Positions 1-9,038 of a DNA stretch of 64,000 nt are shown here, one piece after another; positions within the stretch are counted from its first letter, which is position 1, and each line of letters starts with the position of its first letter. The stretch covers positions 1,550,001 through 1,614,000 of the forward strand of contig CAVPLH010000006.1 in assembly GCA_963705955.1 (NCBI GenBank). Reading direction: 5' to 3'. The notes under the pieces are model-generated. The model saw only the letters and a list, made by a program, of their open reading frames with translations. It had not been told where the DNA came from and searched no databases. Source of the stretch: WHSW01 sp963705955 (lineage in GTDB: Bacteria > Actinomycetota > Thermoleophilia > Solirubrobacterales > 70-9). The position numbers and the translations under genes are program-made.

Positions 1-1623
1 CTGGCCGAAGACCGCCGACTCGGCCGCGATCCGGAAGTTGCACGCCATCGCGAGCTCGCAGCCACCGCCGAAGGCGAGCGAGTTGACGGCCGCGACGGTC
101 GAGATCCGGTTCAGGCCGAGATCGCGGAGCAGGGCGTGGCCGGAGTCGATCAGCTCGCGGCCGCCGGACTCGTCCATCGACGAGAACGCCTTGATGTCGG
201 CGCCGGCCGAGAAGACGACCGGGTTGGAGGAGGCGATCACGAGCGCGCCGACCTCGCCCGAGCCCTTGACCCGCTCCCAGACGGTGGCGAGGTCCGCGAT
301 CACCTGCGGCGAGATCGCGTTCATCGGCGGGTTCGCGAGCCAGGCGATCGCGACGCCGCCGCGGGTCTCGAGCTTGATCGTCTCGGTCTGCTCGCCCTCG
401 TCGGCCTGCGGGTAGGCGTAGAAGCCCTGACCGCTCTTCGCGCCGAGGCGCCCCTGGGCGACGAGACGCCTCAGTATCCGCGGCGGTGCGAACCGGTCGC
501 CGTGCTCCTCCTCGGCGCGCTCGAGCTGCTCGAGCGCCTCGTCGAGCCCCGCGGCGTCGGCTGCCATGAACGGCGGGAAGATCCCGCGGCGCGGGTCCAT
601 GCCGGCGCCGGCCATCATCCCGAGGTCGATGTCGCGGACCGTGCAGACGCCCTCCTCGAGCACCAGGCAGGACTCGACCAGCGCCTTCAGCTTCATCAAC
701 CCTGCGAGCGCCTCGCCATCGGGCTCGGCGTCACCGTCGATCTGCGGCTCGCCGTCCGAGTAGAAGCCGTCGCCGCCGGATTTCGCGCCCAGGTGCCCGT
801 CGGCGACCAGCTTCTGCATCCCCTTGTGGACGTAGAAGGAGTCGCCGTAGGACTCGTGCAGATGCTCGGCGACGTGCAGGATCGTGTCGAGCCCGAGCAG
901 GTCGCCGAGGAAGAACGGCCCCATCGGGGCGACGTTCGCGGCCGTGATCGCCTCGTCGATCTTCTTGATCGAGAGTCCCTGCTCCTCCTGGGCGCGCCAG
1001 ATCTCGCCGGCGGCGCTGTTCAGGATCCGGTTGACCACGAAGCCGGGGACCTCGCCGCAGGTGATCGGCTGCTTGCGGATCGCCTGCGCGAAGTTGTACG
1101 CGGCCTGGGTCGTCTCGGGGTCCGTCTCCTCGCCCTCGATCACCTCGACCAGCGGCATCACCGACGCCGGGTAGAAGAAATGGAAGCCGACGACCTTCTC
1201 GGGCCGCAAGGTCGACTCGCCCATCTCCGAGATCGACAGCGAGGAGGTGTTGGAGGCGAGGATCGCGTGGCCGGGTGTGACCTCGTCGAGCTCCGCGAAT
1301 ATCGCCTGCTTGATCTCCATCCGCTCCGGCGCCGCCTCGATCACGAAGTCGACATCGCCGAAGGACCCGTACGAGGTGGTGCCCTCGATCAGGCCCATGA
1401 CCTCGTCGAGCCGGGCGTCGGCCTGCTCCTGGGTGAGCTTCTCCTTCTTCACCAGCCGGTCGAGCTGGCCTCTGGTCACGTCTCGGGCCTTCTCGAGGCC
1501 TTGGTCGACGAACTTCTGGTCGATGTCCTTGAGGACGACGGGGATGTCGGACGAGGCGATCGCCTGCGCGATCTCGCCGCCCATCGTTCCGGCGCCGACG
1601 ACGGCGGCCTTGAAGACGAACAT
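1..1623 (-). CDS. 3-hydroxyacyl-CoA dehydrogenase / enoyl-CoA hydratase fusion (partial)
   Basis: The frame opens at ATG 1623 and is still open at base 1, so the C-terminus lies beyond the left edge (541 codons seen). Residues 1 to about 400 form an NAD-dependent 3-hydroxyacyl-CoA dehydrogenase: Rossmann motif AVVGAGTMGGEIAQ near the start, the GFHFFYPASVMPLVEV segment, and the C-terminal helical domain ending in KSGQGFYAYP. From about residue 415 a crotonase domain follows, with NSLAFGGGCELAMACN as the oxyanion-hole region. This order (dehydrogenase first, hydratase second) is opposite to classical FadB and resembles the archaeal-type fusion. The expected role is hydration and oxidation of enoyl-CoA in beta-oxidation. 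An acyl-CoA dehydrogenase lies 6 kb away. Identity is certain at family level; substrate chain length is unknown. Confidence 0.93.
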   Translation of the reverse strand, partial: MFVFKAAVVGAGTMGGEIAQAIASSDIPVVLKDIDQKFVDQGLEKARDVTRGQLDRLVKKEKLTQEQADARLDEVMGLIEGTTSYGSFGDVDFVIEAAPERMEIKQAIFAELDEVTPGHAILASNTSSLSISEMGESTLRPEKVVGFHFFYPASVMPLVEVIEGEETDPETTQAAYNFAQAIRKQPITCGEVPGFVVNRILNSAAGEIWRAQEEQGLSIKKIDEAITAANVAPMGPFFLGDLLGLDTILHVAEHLHESYGDSFYVHKGMQKLVADGHLGAKSGGDGFYSDGEPQIDGDAEPDGEALAGLMKLKALVESCLVLEEGVCTVRDIDLGMMAGAGMDPRRGIFPPFMAADAAGLDEALEQLERAEEEHGDRFAPPRILRRLVAQGRLGAKSGQGFYAYPQADEGEQTETIKLETRGGVAIAWLANPPMNAISPQVIADLATVWERVKGSGEVGALVIASSNPVVFSAGADIKAFSSMDESGGRELIDSGHALLRDLGLNRISTVAAVNSLAFGGGCELAMACNFRIAAESAVFGQ

Positions 1624-1704
1624 TCGGTTTCAGATCCTCCGGGAGTTGGCTGGCTGAGCCGCAGGAGGCTACTGGTCGGCAACTCCGCGGGCTCGCGGCC
1701 ACCC

Positions 1705-3072
1705 TCAGGCGGCCTGCAGGGGCTTGATGTTGTGGTGCAGGTGGAAGAGGTTGTCGGGGTCGTACTCGGCCTTGACCGCGGCGAGCCGATCGAGGTTCTC
1801 GCTCCCGAAGCCGTCCTCGACGCGCCGCTCGCTGTCGGCCTCGAAGTTCAGGTACACGGCCCCGGTCGAGAACGGCCGCAGGGCGGCACAGGTACCGCGC
1901 GCCCAGGCGATCGCGCGCTCGTCGTCCGCCGCGTCCTCCCAGAGGCCGAGCGGGTGCGCGACCCAGCTCGCGGCGCTGTGCGGCAGCGGCCACGACTCGG
2001 CGGCGGCGCTCACCGCCCCGCCCCAGGGGAACATGATGTGCTGCGAGGGCGACGGGACCACCATCTCCCCCGCGTGCTCGCAGAACAGGTCGATCGCTTC
2101 GTCGGGGAGGCCGGCGAGGTGCTCTGCCGCCCAGTAGTTGCGAAAGCCCGGCGGGTCGTCGATCGCGCACTGGATCTCGGCATACGGCATCTCGGCGATC
2201 ATCGCGCCGTCCGGCTCGAGCTCGAGGATCGGAGCGAGCACCTCGCGCGCCTCCGCCTCCTCGCCGGCGTAGACCCCGATCACCCCGGCGACCAGCTTTC
2301 CCCGCAGGTGCTCCGGTACGAACTCCTCCGGCGGTCCGGTGATGTAGGCGATCCCGCCGCCGAGCTCGGCCGGCGCGCCGCCTTCGACCAGGTCGCGGAG
2401 CCGGCGCCCGAGCTCCGGGCCGGCCGACGCCGGCCAGAGCAGCAGCGCGAAGGTCGTCGCCGGGTGCGGATGGAGCCGAAAGACGAGCTCGGTCGCGACG
2501 CCGAAGTTCGAGCCTCCCCCGTGCAGCGCCCAGAACAGCTCCGCGTTCTCTGAGTCGCTCGCGGTCACCGTGTCACCGCCGGCGGTCAGCAGGGTCACCG
2601 AATCGAGGTTGGCGCAGGCGAGGCCGTACTTGCGCTCGAGCCAGCCCGAGCCGCCGCCCAGGGTGAGCCCGGCGACGCCCGTCGTCGAGACCCGCCCTCC
2701 GGTCGCGATCAGCTCGTGCGGCTGGGTCGCGCGGTCGAAGTCGCTCCACACGGCGCCCCCCTGCACGGTCGCGGTGCGGGCCTCCGGGTCGACCTTGACC
2801 GCGTTCATCCTCCGCATGTCGATCACCAGTCCCCCGTCGGTGAGGCTGGCACCCGTGACGCTGTGGCCGCCGCTGCGGATCGCGATCTCGAGGTCGTTGC
2901 GCCGTCCGAACGCGATCGCCTGCGCGACGTCGTCGGGGCTCGCGCACTGTGCGATCACCGCCGGACGCCGGTCGATCATCGAGTTGAAGATCTGGCGGGC
3001 GTCCTCGTAACCACCGTCGTCCGGCTCGAGGATCGCGCCGGCGAAATCCGCGCGAAGCTCGCTGGCCTCCAT
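1705..3072 (-). CDS. FAD-linked oxidase, berberine-bridge-enzyme type
   Basis: 455 residues with an N-terminal FAD_binding_4 (PCMH) domain and a C-terminal BBE domain (YLNFEAD... ending EYDPDNLFHLHHNI). RSGGHS at residues 67-72 carries the histidine (about H70) that is covalently linked to FAD in this family. GLACANLDS holds a cysteine where bicovalent members attach the flavin a second time. Such enzymes oxidise alcohols, sugars or aromatic substrates with O2; the substrate cannot be read from sequence. The ATG start follows an AGAGGAG ribosome site. It has no signal peptide and appears to be monocistronic. Confidence 0.9.
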   Translation of the reverse strand: MEASELRADFAGAILEPDDGGYEDARQIFNSMIDRRPAVIAQCASPDDVAQAIAFGRRNDLEIAIRSGGHSVTGASLTDGGLVIDMRRMNAVKVDPEARTATVQGGAVWSDFDRATQPHELIATGGRVSTTGVAGLTLGGGSGWLERKYGLACANLDSVTLLTAGGDTVTASDSENAELFWALHGGGSNFGVATELVFRLHPHPATTFALLLWPASAGPELGRRLRDLVEGGAPAELGGGIAYITGPPEEFVPEHLRGKLVAGVIGVYAGEEAEAREVLAPILELEPDGAMIAEMPYAEIQCAIDDPPGFRNYWAAEHLAGLPDEAIDLFCEHAGEMVVPSPSQHIMFPWGGAVSAAAESWPLPHSAASWVAHPLGLWEDAADDERAIAWARGTCAALRPFSTGAVYLNFEADSERRVEDGFGSENLDRLAAVKAEYDPDNLFHLHHNIKPLQAA

Positions 3073-3150
3073 GCTGCTGCTCCTCTCGTTCGGGTCCGGC
3101 CCGGACCCTATTGCGTTGCGCCCTGACGCGAATGTAAGGCGGCGCGCCTG

Positions 3151-3167
3151 GATGAATCACTCATCTA
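3151..3167 (-). repeat. Short palindromic repeat, copy A (minimal form)
   Basis: On the minus strand this reads TAGATGAGTGATTCATC, a short inverted repeat preceded by C. Its first three bases are the TAG stop codon of the SRPBCC gene. The same sequence is almost exactly present at 6754-6773, and its halves form the ends of the 101-bp element at 34410-34510. It lies between the SRPBCC gene and the FAD oxidase start. Confidence 0.7.
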
Positions 3168-3638
3168 GGTCGCCGGCCGGACCCCCTCGCCGAGCTGTGC
3201 GACCTCCTCCGCCTCGTGCTTGAAGCGCAGCAGCGAGCGTTGCAGGGACTTCCGCACCTGAGAGCGGACGAAGACCCGCTCGGTGATCCAGGCGAGCGGA
3301 CCCCCGCGCGCCAGCCGATAGTCGAGCTCGAGGGTGACCCGGGTCGCCGCGCCGACGAGCTCGAACCGGGTCAGCAGCTCGCCGCGCGACTCGGGGTCGG
3401 CGAACTCGATCTTGTGACGGCGCCGCGGCTCGTGCGCGAGCACCCGCTCGGTCACGGTCCCGCGCCCGGCCGGGGTCGACTTCCAGACGAGCTCGCCGCC
3501 CTCGTCCGGATAGCTCTCGATCCGTGCCACCGAGCCGAAGCCGTCGACCCAGGCCGGCCAGCCGCGCGGCTCGAAGTAATAGTCGAACGTCTCGGCCAGC
3601 GTGGCGTCGATCAGGATCGACTCGGCGAGGAAGGCCAT
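3165..3638 (-). CDS. SRPBCC-family (START/polyketide cyclase-like) protein
   Basis: 157 residues from ATG 3638 (MAFLAESILIDATLAETFDYY), the usual beginning of an SRPBCC ligand-binding fold. An upstream in-frame start at 3689 would add 17 residues without homology-like character. The fold binds hydrophobic ligands; no specific reaction is evident. The 5' end lies only 44 bases from the start of the divergent S9 peptidase gene, so the two promoters overlap. The TAG stop is the first part of palindromic repeat copy A. Confidence 0.8.
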   Translation of the reverse strand: MAFLAESILIDATLAETFDYYFEPRGWPAWVDGFGSVARIESYPDEGGELVWKSTPAGRGTVTERVLAHEPRRRHKIEFADPESRGELLTRFELVGAATRVTLELDYRLARGGPLAWITERVFVRSQVRKSLQRSLLRFKHEAEEVAQLGEGVRPAT

Positions 3639-3681
3639 CTCGGGCCAAGCGTACGTGAGGCAGTGCGTAGACTCGCGCGCC

Positions 3682-5605
3682 GTGCCCACGTCGGCCCCCT
3701 TCGGCTCCTGGCGCTCCCCGATCTCGGCCGAGCGGCTCGCGCGCGGGTCGGCGCGGCTCGCAGAGCCCTGGCTCGGGGACGCCGGCCGCGCCTACTGGCT
3801 CGAGGGCCGGGCCGCGGAGGGAGGACGTAACGTGCTCGTCCGTCGCGACGCCGACGGCGCCGTCGCGGACCTCGTCCCGGACGGCTTCAACGTTCGGACC
3901 AAGGTGCACGAGTACGGAGGCGGCGCCTGGCTGCTCGACGGCGAGGTCGCGTTCTGCTCCGAGTTCTCCGACCAGCGTCTGTACCGGCTCGAGCCGGGTC
4001 GCGAGCCGGTCCCGATCACACCCGATTCCGAGCCCCGGGGCTCGCTTCGCTACGCGGACGGACGCACGATCGCCCCCGGCGGCCCGATCGTCTGCGTTCG
4101 CGAGTCGCATCGCGGCGCCGAGGTGGTCAACGAGCTCGTCGCGCGTGCCCGGCGACGGATCTGCGCCGCGGGTCCTCGCGAGCGGTCGCGACTTCTACTC
4201 GAACCCGCGTCCCAGCCCCGACGGGCGCCTGCTCGCCTGGCTGGAATGGGATCACCCGTCGATGCCCTGGGACGGAACCGAGCTTCGCGTCGCCGAGCTC
4301 GGTCTCGCCGGCGAGCTCGGCGTGTCGCGGTTGGTCGCCGGGGGAACGGCGGAATCGATCTGGCAACCGGAGTGGAGCCCGGGCGGCCGGTTGCACTACG
4401 TCTCCGATCGCAGCGGCTGGTGGAACCTCTACGACGAGACCGGAGAGCGGGTCGTCGTGGACGAAGCCGAATACGGCTATCCGCATTGGGTCTTCGGGGG
4501 CTCGACATACGCGTTCACGGGTGACGGCGGTGTGATCTGCATCCGCGTGTCGGAAGGCAGAGAGCGGCTCTGCCGGGTCGTCGACGGGCGCGCCGAGCCG
4601 CTCGACCTCCCCTATACCGCGTTCGGCTTCCCCTACCTGCGGGTCCGCGGCGAGATCGCGGTCTTCATCGCGGCGAGCCCCGAGACGGAACCCGCGGTGA
4701 TCGAGCTGGACCTCGGTTCCGACGCCACCCGGGTGCTGCGCCGAGCGAGCCAGCACGAGCCGGAGCCGGGCTACGCGGCGGTCCCCCGGGCGATCGAGTT
4801 CCCCACCGACGGCGGCGAGACCGCTCACGGCTTCTTCTACCCGCCGGCGAACCCTGAGTTCGAAGCGCCCGAGGGAGAGCGGCCGCCGCTGATCGTCGCG
4901 ATCCACGGCGGCCCGACCGCCCACAACCCGCCGGAGCTCTCGCTCGACGTCCTCTACTGGACCAGCCGCGGGTTCGCCGTCGTCGACGTCAACTACCGCG
5001 GCAGCACGGGGTTCGGCCGCGCCTACCGCGAGCAGCTGAACGGCCGCTGGGGAATCGCCGACACCGCCGATTGCATCGCCGCCGCCCGCTACCTCGCCGA
5101 GCGCAGCGAGGTCGACCGCGATCGACTCGCGATCCACGGCGGCAGCGCGGGCGGTTACACGACGCTCTGCGCCCTCGTCTTCGACGATCTCTTCTCGGCC
5201 GGCGCCAGCTACTACGGCGTCGCCGACGCGGAGACGCTCGCCCGCGACACGCACAAGTTCGAGTCCCGCTACCTCGACTCGCTGATCGGGCCCTATCCGG
5301 AGACCGAGCAGCGATACCGCGACCGGTCGCCGATCCATCACGTCGAGGGGCTGCGATCGCCGGTGATCCTCTTCCAGGGCCTCGAGGACGAGGTCGTGCC
5401 GCCGGCGCAGGCAGAGCAGATCGTCGCCGCGCTGCGTGAGCGCGGTGTCGCTCACGCCTACGTTCCGTTCGAGGGCGAGCAGCACGGCTTCCGGCGCGCC
5501 GAGTCGATCATCCGCTGCCACGAGGCCGAGCTCGATTTCTACGGGAAGGTCTTCGGCTTCCAGCCCGCTGACGAGATCGAGCCGGTCGAGATCGTCGGCG
5601 GCTGA
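3682..5605 (+). CDS. S9 prolyl oligopeptidase-family peptidase (one frameshift)
   Basis: A beta-propeller followed by an alpha/beta-hydrolase domain. The C-terminal half has the nucleophile motif GGSAGG, the aspartate in LEDEVVPP and the histidine in EQHGFR, so the catalytic triad is complete. The frame opens at GTG 3682, eight bases after a TAGACT -10-like box. At about base 4144 one extra C shifts the frame (NELVA then VPGDGSAPRVL); removing it restores a continuous protein of about 640 residues, the family's normal length. All motifs on both sides are intact, so a sequencing error is more likely than decay. It probably cleaves short peptides or acylated peptides in the cytoplasm. Confidence 0.88.
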
Positions 5606-5613
5606 GCCCGCGG

Positions 5614-6756
5614 ATGCTGCGAGTTTCGCTCAAGGTCCTCGCCGCCGCGGTCGCGGCCGCAGTGATCCTCGCGCCGGCGGCAGGAGCTCGCGACGCTCCG
5701 CCGGCTTCGCACGGAGGGGTCGCGATCGCGACGAGCAAGCATCCGTCGGAGCTGCGCGGCACGGTGCCGATCGCCCGCCGCGGCCCCGGCCCTGCCCGGG
5801 TGGTGATGTCGATGGGACCGGGCCGGCTTCCCGACCTGCGCAACGGCGACAAGCTCCAGCTCTACGCCGACGTCCAGGTGACGATGGACTGCTACCGGCC
5901 GTTGCCCCGCTGCGCGGGCCGCCCCTATCACTTCAATCCGGTGGTCGAGGGCCGGCTGCAGATCTCGGCCTCCGGGACGCCCGGCGGCCGGTCGGTGACC
6001 GTGGCGACGCGGAAGCTGCAGTGCCTCCAGCACCAGCCCGCCCGCCAGCATCACTGCCCGCTCGTCTTCGATGCCCGCGACGTGGGCGTCGATCGCCGGC
6101 TGCCCTGCCCGCCGAGCCATTGCTTCGTCAACGTCGTCGTCTCGGCCCATAGCCGGGCCGCCGACGGAGGCGAGGTCGTGGTCATCGGGGCGAACAAGCC
6201 GAGCGGGCGGATCGTCAGGGGCAAGGGGGAGATCAGCGCGTTGCGGATCCGGCCGCCGACCCCGGCGCCGGACGCGCTCACGTCGCGCGAGCCGCGCCGG
6301 CGTACGCTGCCGCTCGACGCCCGCCGCCGGGTCGTCCTCTCGCGTCGGATCTCCGGCCTCGGGCGCGGCGACGCCCTCGCGGTCACGGCGAGCATGCGCA
6401 GCGACGTCCGCCAGCTCGGTTACAACGCGCTCGTCGGCGCGCAGCTGATCCTCGCCCGCTCCCCCGGGGCGACCCGTCCAAGCGCCGTTGTGAGGCGCTC
6501 GGCGTCGCGCAAGGGAGTGATCAGCCAGGTCAACGGGACCAACTGCACGGCGGTCAAGTCGCCTTGCGGGACGAGGAAGGTCGGGGTCCTGGCCATGCGT
6601 CGCAAACCGGCCGGCGACTCCGGACACCGGGTCACGATGTTCGTCAACCTGGTCGTCCGCACGAAGCAGAAGCAGGTCGCGCGCAACCACCGCGACCGCC
6701 TTCACGTCGCCGGCGGCAAGCTCGAGGTGCGCGTCTACCGCGATCGGCGACGCTAG
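5614..6756 (+). CDS. Secreted protein of unknown function
   Basis: 380 residues starting 8 bases after the S9 peptidase stop, so probably co-transcribed. An N-terminal signal peptide is visible (basic start, then an alanine-rich core LAAAVAAAVILAPAAGA). The mature part is arginine-rich and predicted to be beta-strand rich, with several cysteines (DCYRPLPRCAG, LQCLQHQ, PCPPSHCF, TNCTAVKSPCG) that could form disulfides outside the membrane. I recognise no enzymatic motif. The sequence has two halves of similar flavour (each with a GxxVxV strand pattern and a Cys-x-Cys pair), perhaps two related sandwich domains. Its TAG stop is the left end of palindromic repeat copy B. Confidence 0.7.
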   Translation: MLRVSLKVLAAAVAAAVILAPAAGARDAPPASHGGVAIATSKHPSELRGTVPIARRGPGPARVVMSMGPGRLPDLRNGDKLQLYADVQVTMDCYRPLPRCAGRPYHFNPVVEGRLQISASGTPGGRSVTVATRKLQCLQHQPARQHHCPLVFDARDVGVDRRLPCPPSHCFVNVVVSAHSRAADGGEVVVIGANKPSGRIVRGKGEISALRIRPPTPAPDALTSREPRRRTLPLDARRRVVLSRRISGLGRGDALAVTASMRSDVRQLGYNALVGAQLILARSPGATRPSAVVRRSASRKGVISQVNGTNCTAVKSPCGTRKVGVLAMRRKPAGDSGHRVTMFVNLVVRTKQKQVARNHRDRLHVAGGKLEVRVYRDRRR

Positions 6757-6773
6757 ATGAATCACTCATCTAG
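6754..6773 (+). repeat. Short palindromic repeat, copy B (minimal form)
   Basis: TAGATGA-ATCAC-TCATCTA followed by G: a perfect 7-bp inverted repeat around a 5-base loop. The first TAG is the stop codon of the secreted-protein gene. The element lies between two convergent genes; the PadR gene ends 14 bases away. The two halves match the ends of the long copy at 34410-34510. Confidence 0.75.
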
Positions 6774-6786
6774 GCCCGGGCCGCGA

Positions 6787-7257
6787 TCAGGGGCCGTAGA
6801 TCTCGCGCTTGATCAGCCCTACCGAGCGGATCACCGAGTCGAGGAACGGCTCCACCTCATCGCGCAGTCGCTGGTGCTCCCGGCGGCCGGCGGTCGTGAT
6901 CGAGTAGTACCTCCGGGTCCGGCGATCGGGGTGCTCCCAGTCGCCCTTGATCATTCCCCGCGCCTCGAGCTCGCGCAGCAGCGGATAGATCGTGTTCGGG
7001 TTGACGGAGATCACGCCCTCGGTGATCTGCTCGATCTCCTCGATCAGGCGGTTGCCGTACTGCGGCTCGCGGTCGATCAGATGCAGGACGAGCAGAGGGA
7101 AGATGTCGCGACGGCGGATCTCGCCACCGAAGACGTCCATCGAGCGACCGCTGCGCCGCGCCTTCCCCGGCTCCTCGACCCCGCGCTCGCGGGCCGCGCG
7201 TGCGGCCCTCGCAACTGCATCTCCGACTGGCTTCGACCGACGTTGACGCTCCGCCAT
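6787..7257 (-). CDS. PadR-family transcriptional regulator
   Basis: 156 residues from ATG 7257. A basic N-terminal tail of about 40 residues precedes the PadR winged helix (FPLLVLHLIDREPQYGNRLI, then VNPNTIYPLLRELEARGMI and GDWEHPDRRTRRYYSIT). The C-terminal helix (HQRLRDEVEPFLDSVIRSV) is the dimerisation helix of the short PadR-s2 class. PadR proteins usually repress a neighbouring transporter or stress gene. The nearest candidate is the divergent small membrane-protein gene at 7405; the inverted repeat GTGAC-GAAA-GTCAC at 7330-7343 between them is a possible operator. Confidence 0.88.
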   Translation of the reverse strand: MAERQRRSKPVGDAVARAARAARERGVEEPGKARRSGRSMDVFGGEIRRRDIFPLLVLHLIDREPQYGNRLIEEIEQITEGVISVNPNTIYPLLRELEARGMIKGDWEHPDRRTRRYYSITTAGRREHQRLRDEVEPFLDSVIRSVGLIKREIYGP

Positions 7258-7329
7258 CCCGCGCGACGATAGCCGTAGCGATCGATGCCTTGCGAGCACC
7301 CTGCCGGGTCGACGGGAGTTGGGGGCTAA

Positions 7330-7343
7330 GTGACGAAAGTCAC
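7330..7343. promoter_or_regulatory. Inverted repeat in the PadR/membrane-protein intergenic region
   Basis: GTGAC-GAAA-GTCAC, 5-bp perfect arms, midway between divergent genes. It could be an operator for the PadR protein or another dimeric regulator. It does not match the usual ATGT-N8-ACAT PadR box, so assignment is tentative. Confidence 0.3.
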
Positions 7344-7404
7344 CCACCGGACCGGGGCACCCGGTTAGCGTCGGCTCGAGCACCGATCGACCGAGGAGAT
7401 CCAG

Positions 7405-7656
7405 ATGGCCAACATGAGCGTCAACCAGCGGAATCAGTTCGAGCGCGTCGACCTCAGCGTCCCGACGACCGGCGTCGACGTTCGCCGGCCCTGGACCGTG
7501 GTCGCGTTCACGGTGCTGACCGCCTGTGTAGTCGCCGGGCTGGGCTACGCCACCGTGGTCGCAATCGACGGCTGGGCGAAGGCGATCGTGCTCGGCGCGA
7601 TCCTGCTCACCGCGGTCGGTGCGATGATCGCCGTCGACCCGCGGCGCCGCTCCTAG
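7405..7656 (+). CDS. Small membrane protein, unknown function
   Basis: 83 residues with two predicted membrane helices (VVAFTVLTACVVAGLGYATVV and AIVLGAILLTAVGAMIAV) between a polar N-terminus and a basic C-terminus (DPRRRS). The ATG follows a GAGGAG ribosome site six bases upstream. No family is recognised. It is divergent from the PadR gene and could be its target. Confidence 0.65.
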   Translation: MANMSVNQRNQFERVDLSVPTTGVDVRRPWTVVAFTVLTACVVAGLGYATVVAIDGWAKAIVLGAILLTAVGAMIAVDPRRRS

Positions 7657-7686
7657 CGACCGGTCCCCCCAACCGGGGCGCGACGC

Positions 7687-8913
7687 TCAGACGGCCGCCG
7701 CGGCCGTCTCCGACTGCTTCGCCGTGATCTCGGCCTGCGTCCTGATCGACTCGGGCAGCGGCTCGTCGACGTTGCGCCCCATCAGCACTTCCTTGGCGAT
7801 CACGAGGCGCTGGATCTGCGACGTGCCCTCGTATAGCTGCATGATCTTCGCGTCGCGCATCAGCTTCTCGACCGGGTATTCCTTGATGAATCCATAGCCG
7901 CCGTAGACCTGGACGGCGTCGGTCGTGATCTCCATCGCCGAGTCGGCCGCGAAGCGCTTCGCGTGCGAGCAGGCGAGCGTATTGCGGACTCCACGGTCGA
8001 GCAGGGCGGCGGACTGCCAGGTGAGCAACCGGCCGGCTTCGACCTTCGTCGCCATGTCGGCGATCAGGAAGGCGACCGCCTGGTGCATCGCGATCGGGAC
8101 GCCGAACTGGACCCGCTCCTTGGAGTACTCGGCCGCGAACTCGAACGCCGCCCGGCCGATCCCGACCGCCATCGCCGCGACGCCGGGGCGGGTCCGGTCG
8201 AGGGTCATCATCGCCAGCTTGAACCCCTTGTTCTCCTCGCCGAGCAGGTTCTCCGCCGGCACCTCGGTCTCGTTGAAGGTCACGGTCGCGGTGTTGGAGG
8301 CGCGCTGTCCGAGCTTGTCCTCCTTCTTGTCGATCACGACGGTCTCGTCGCGGGGGACGACGAAGGCGCTGATCCCGCGGTGGCCGGCCTCCCGGTCGGT
8401 CTTCGCGTAGACCGTGTACCAGTCGGCGTACTGGCCGTTGGTGATGAAGCACTTCGAGCCGTTGATCACGTACTTGTCGCCCTTGCGGGTCGCGGTCGTC
8501 TTCATCCCGGAGACGTCGGAGCCGGCGTCGGGCTCGGTGAGGCAGAACGAGGCCAGCTTCGGCTCCTCGCTCAGCATGCCCAGGAACCGGGCCTTGACCT
8601 CGTCCGAGCCGCCGATCGCGACCGGGGTCATCGCGAGCCCGTTCGCGGCCAGCGAAGTACCGATTCCCGAGCAGCCCCAACCGAACTCCTCCTCGATCAG
8701 GCAGCCGGAGAGGAAGTCGAGCCCGGGACCGCCGTACTCCTCCGGGACGTGGGTGTTCATCAGCCCCACCTCCCAGGCCTTGTCGATGATCTCCTGGGGC
8801 CAGGTGCCGTCCTTGTCGTACTCCCAGGCGACCTTGCGGATCTCCTTCTCGGCGAAGTTGTGCGCGAGCTCCCGCAGGTCCTTCTGCTCGTCGGTCAAGG
8901 TGAAGTCAACCAC
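7687..8913 (-). CDS. Acyl-CoA dehydrogenase
   Basis: 408 residues covering the full family length: N-terminal helical domain (DFTLTDEQKDLRELAHNFAE), the middle beta domain with CLTEPDAGSDVSGMKT and WYTVYAKT, and the C-terminal helical domain. The catalytic base is the glutamate in QLYEGTSQIQR, as in short/medium-chain enzymes. It introduces the 2,3-double bond into acyl-CoA, passing electrons to ETF, and so feeds the hydratase/dehydrogenase at the left edge. A perfect palindromic operator lies about 40 bases upstream of the ATG, implying repression by a TetR/FadR-like regulator not encoded here. Confidence 0.95.
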   Translation of the reverse strand: MVDFTLTDEQKDLRELAHNFAEKEIRKVAWEYDKDGTWPQEIIDKAWEVGLMNTHVPEEYGGPGLDFLSGCLIEEEFGWGCSGIGTSLAANGLAMTPVAIGGSDEVKARFLGMLSEEPKLASFCLTEPDAGSDVSGMKTTATRKGDKYVINGSKCFITNGQYADWYTVYAKTDREAGHRGISAFVVPRDETVVIDKKEDKLGQRASNTATVTFNETEVPAENLLGEENKGFKLAMMTLDRTRPGVAAMAVGIGRAAFEFAAEYSKERVQFGVPIAMHQAVAFLIADMATKVEAGRLLTWQSAALLDRGVRNTLACSHAKRFAADSAMEITTDAVQVYGGYGFIKEYPVEKLMRDAKIMQLYEGTSQIQRLVIAKEVLMGRNVDEPLPESIRTQAEITAKQSETAAAAV

Positions 8914-8950
8914 TGCTCAGAGGCTCCTTTATCGGTCCGGTTCAAAGTTC

Positions 8951-8970
8951 GATTGACTGGTCAGTCAATC
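8951..8970. promoter_or_regulatory. Palindromic operator upstream of acyl-CoA dehydrogenase
   Basis: GATTGACT-GGTC-AGTCAATC is a perfect 8-bp inverted repeat, 37 bases upstream of the acyl-CoA dehydrogenase ATG and 68 bases before the divergent gene at 9039. Sites of the form TGACT-N4-AGTCA are typical of TetR-family fatty-acid regulators. The regulator itself is not adjacent. Confidence 0.65.
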
Positions 8971-9026
8971 CACCAAAAGGGTAGCCGATCGGCCCCGGCA
9001 GCGCGGCGCCTGGCGCACGCCTGATC

Positions 9027-9032
9027 TACCCT
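9027..9032 (+). promoter_or_regulatory. Candidate -10 box for a leaderless transcript
   Basis: TACCCT ends six bases before the GTG at 9039, so a transcript started at the usual distance would begin at or next to the start codon. Confidence 0.45.
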
Positions 9033-9038
9033 GCGTAT

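Noticed and set aside
136..2553. Long open frame on the plus strand antisense to the fusion and oxidase genes
   Set aside because: Its protein has no domain and is Arg/Asp/Leu-rich; it spans two real minus-strand genes and is a high-GC shadow.
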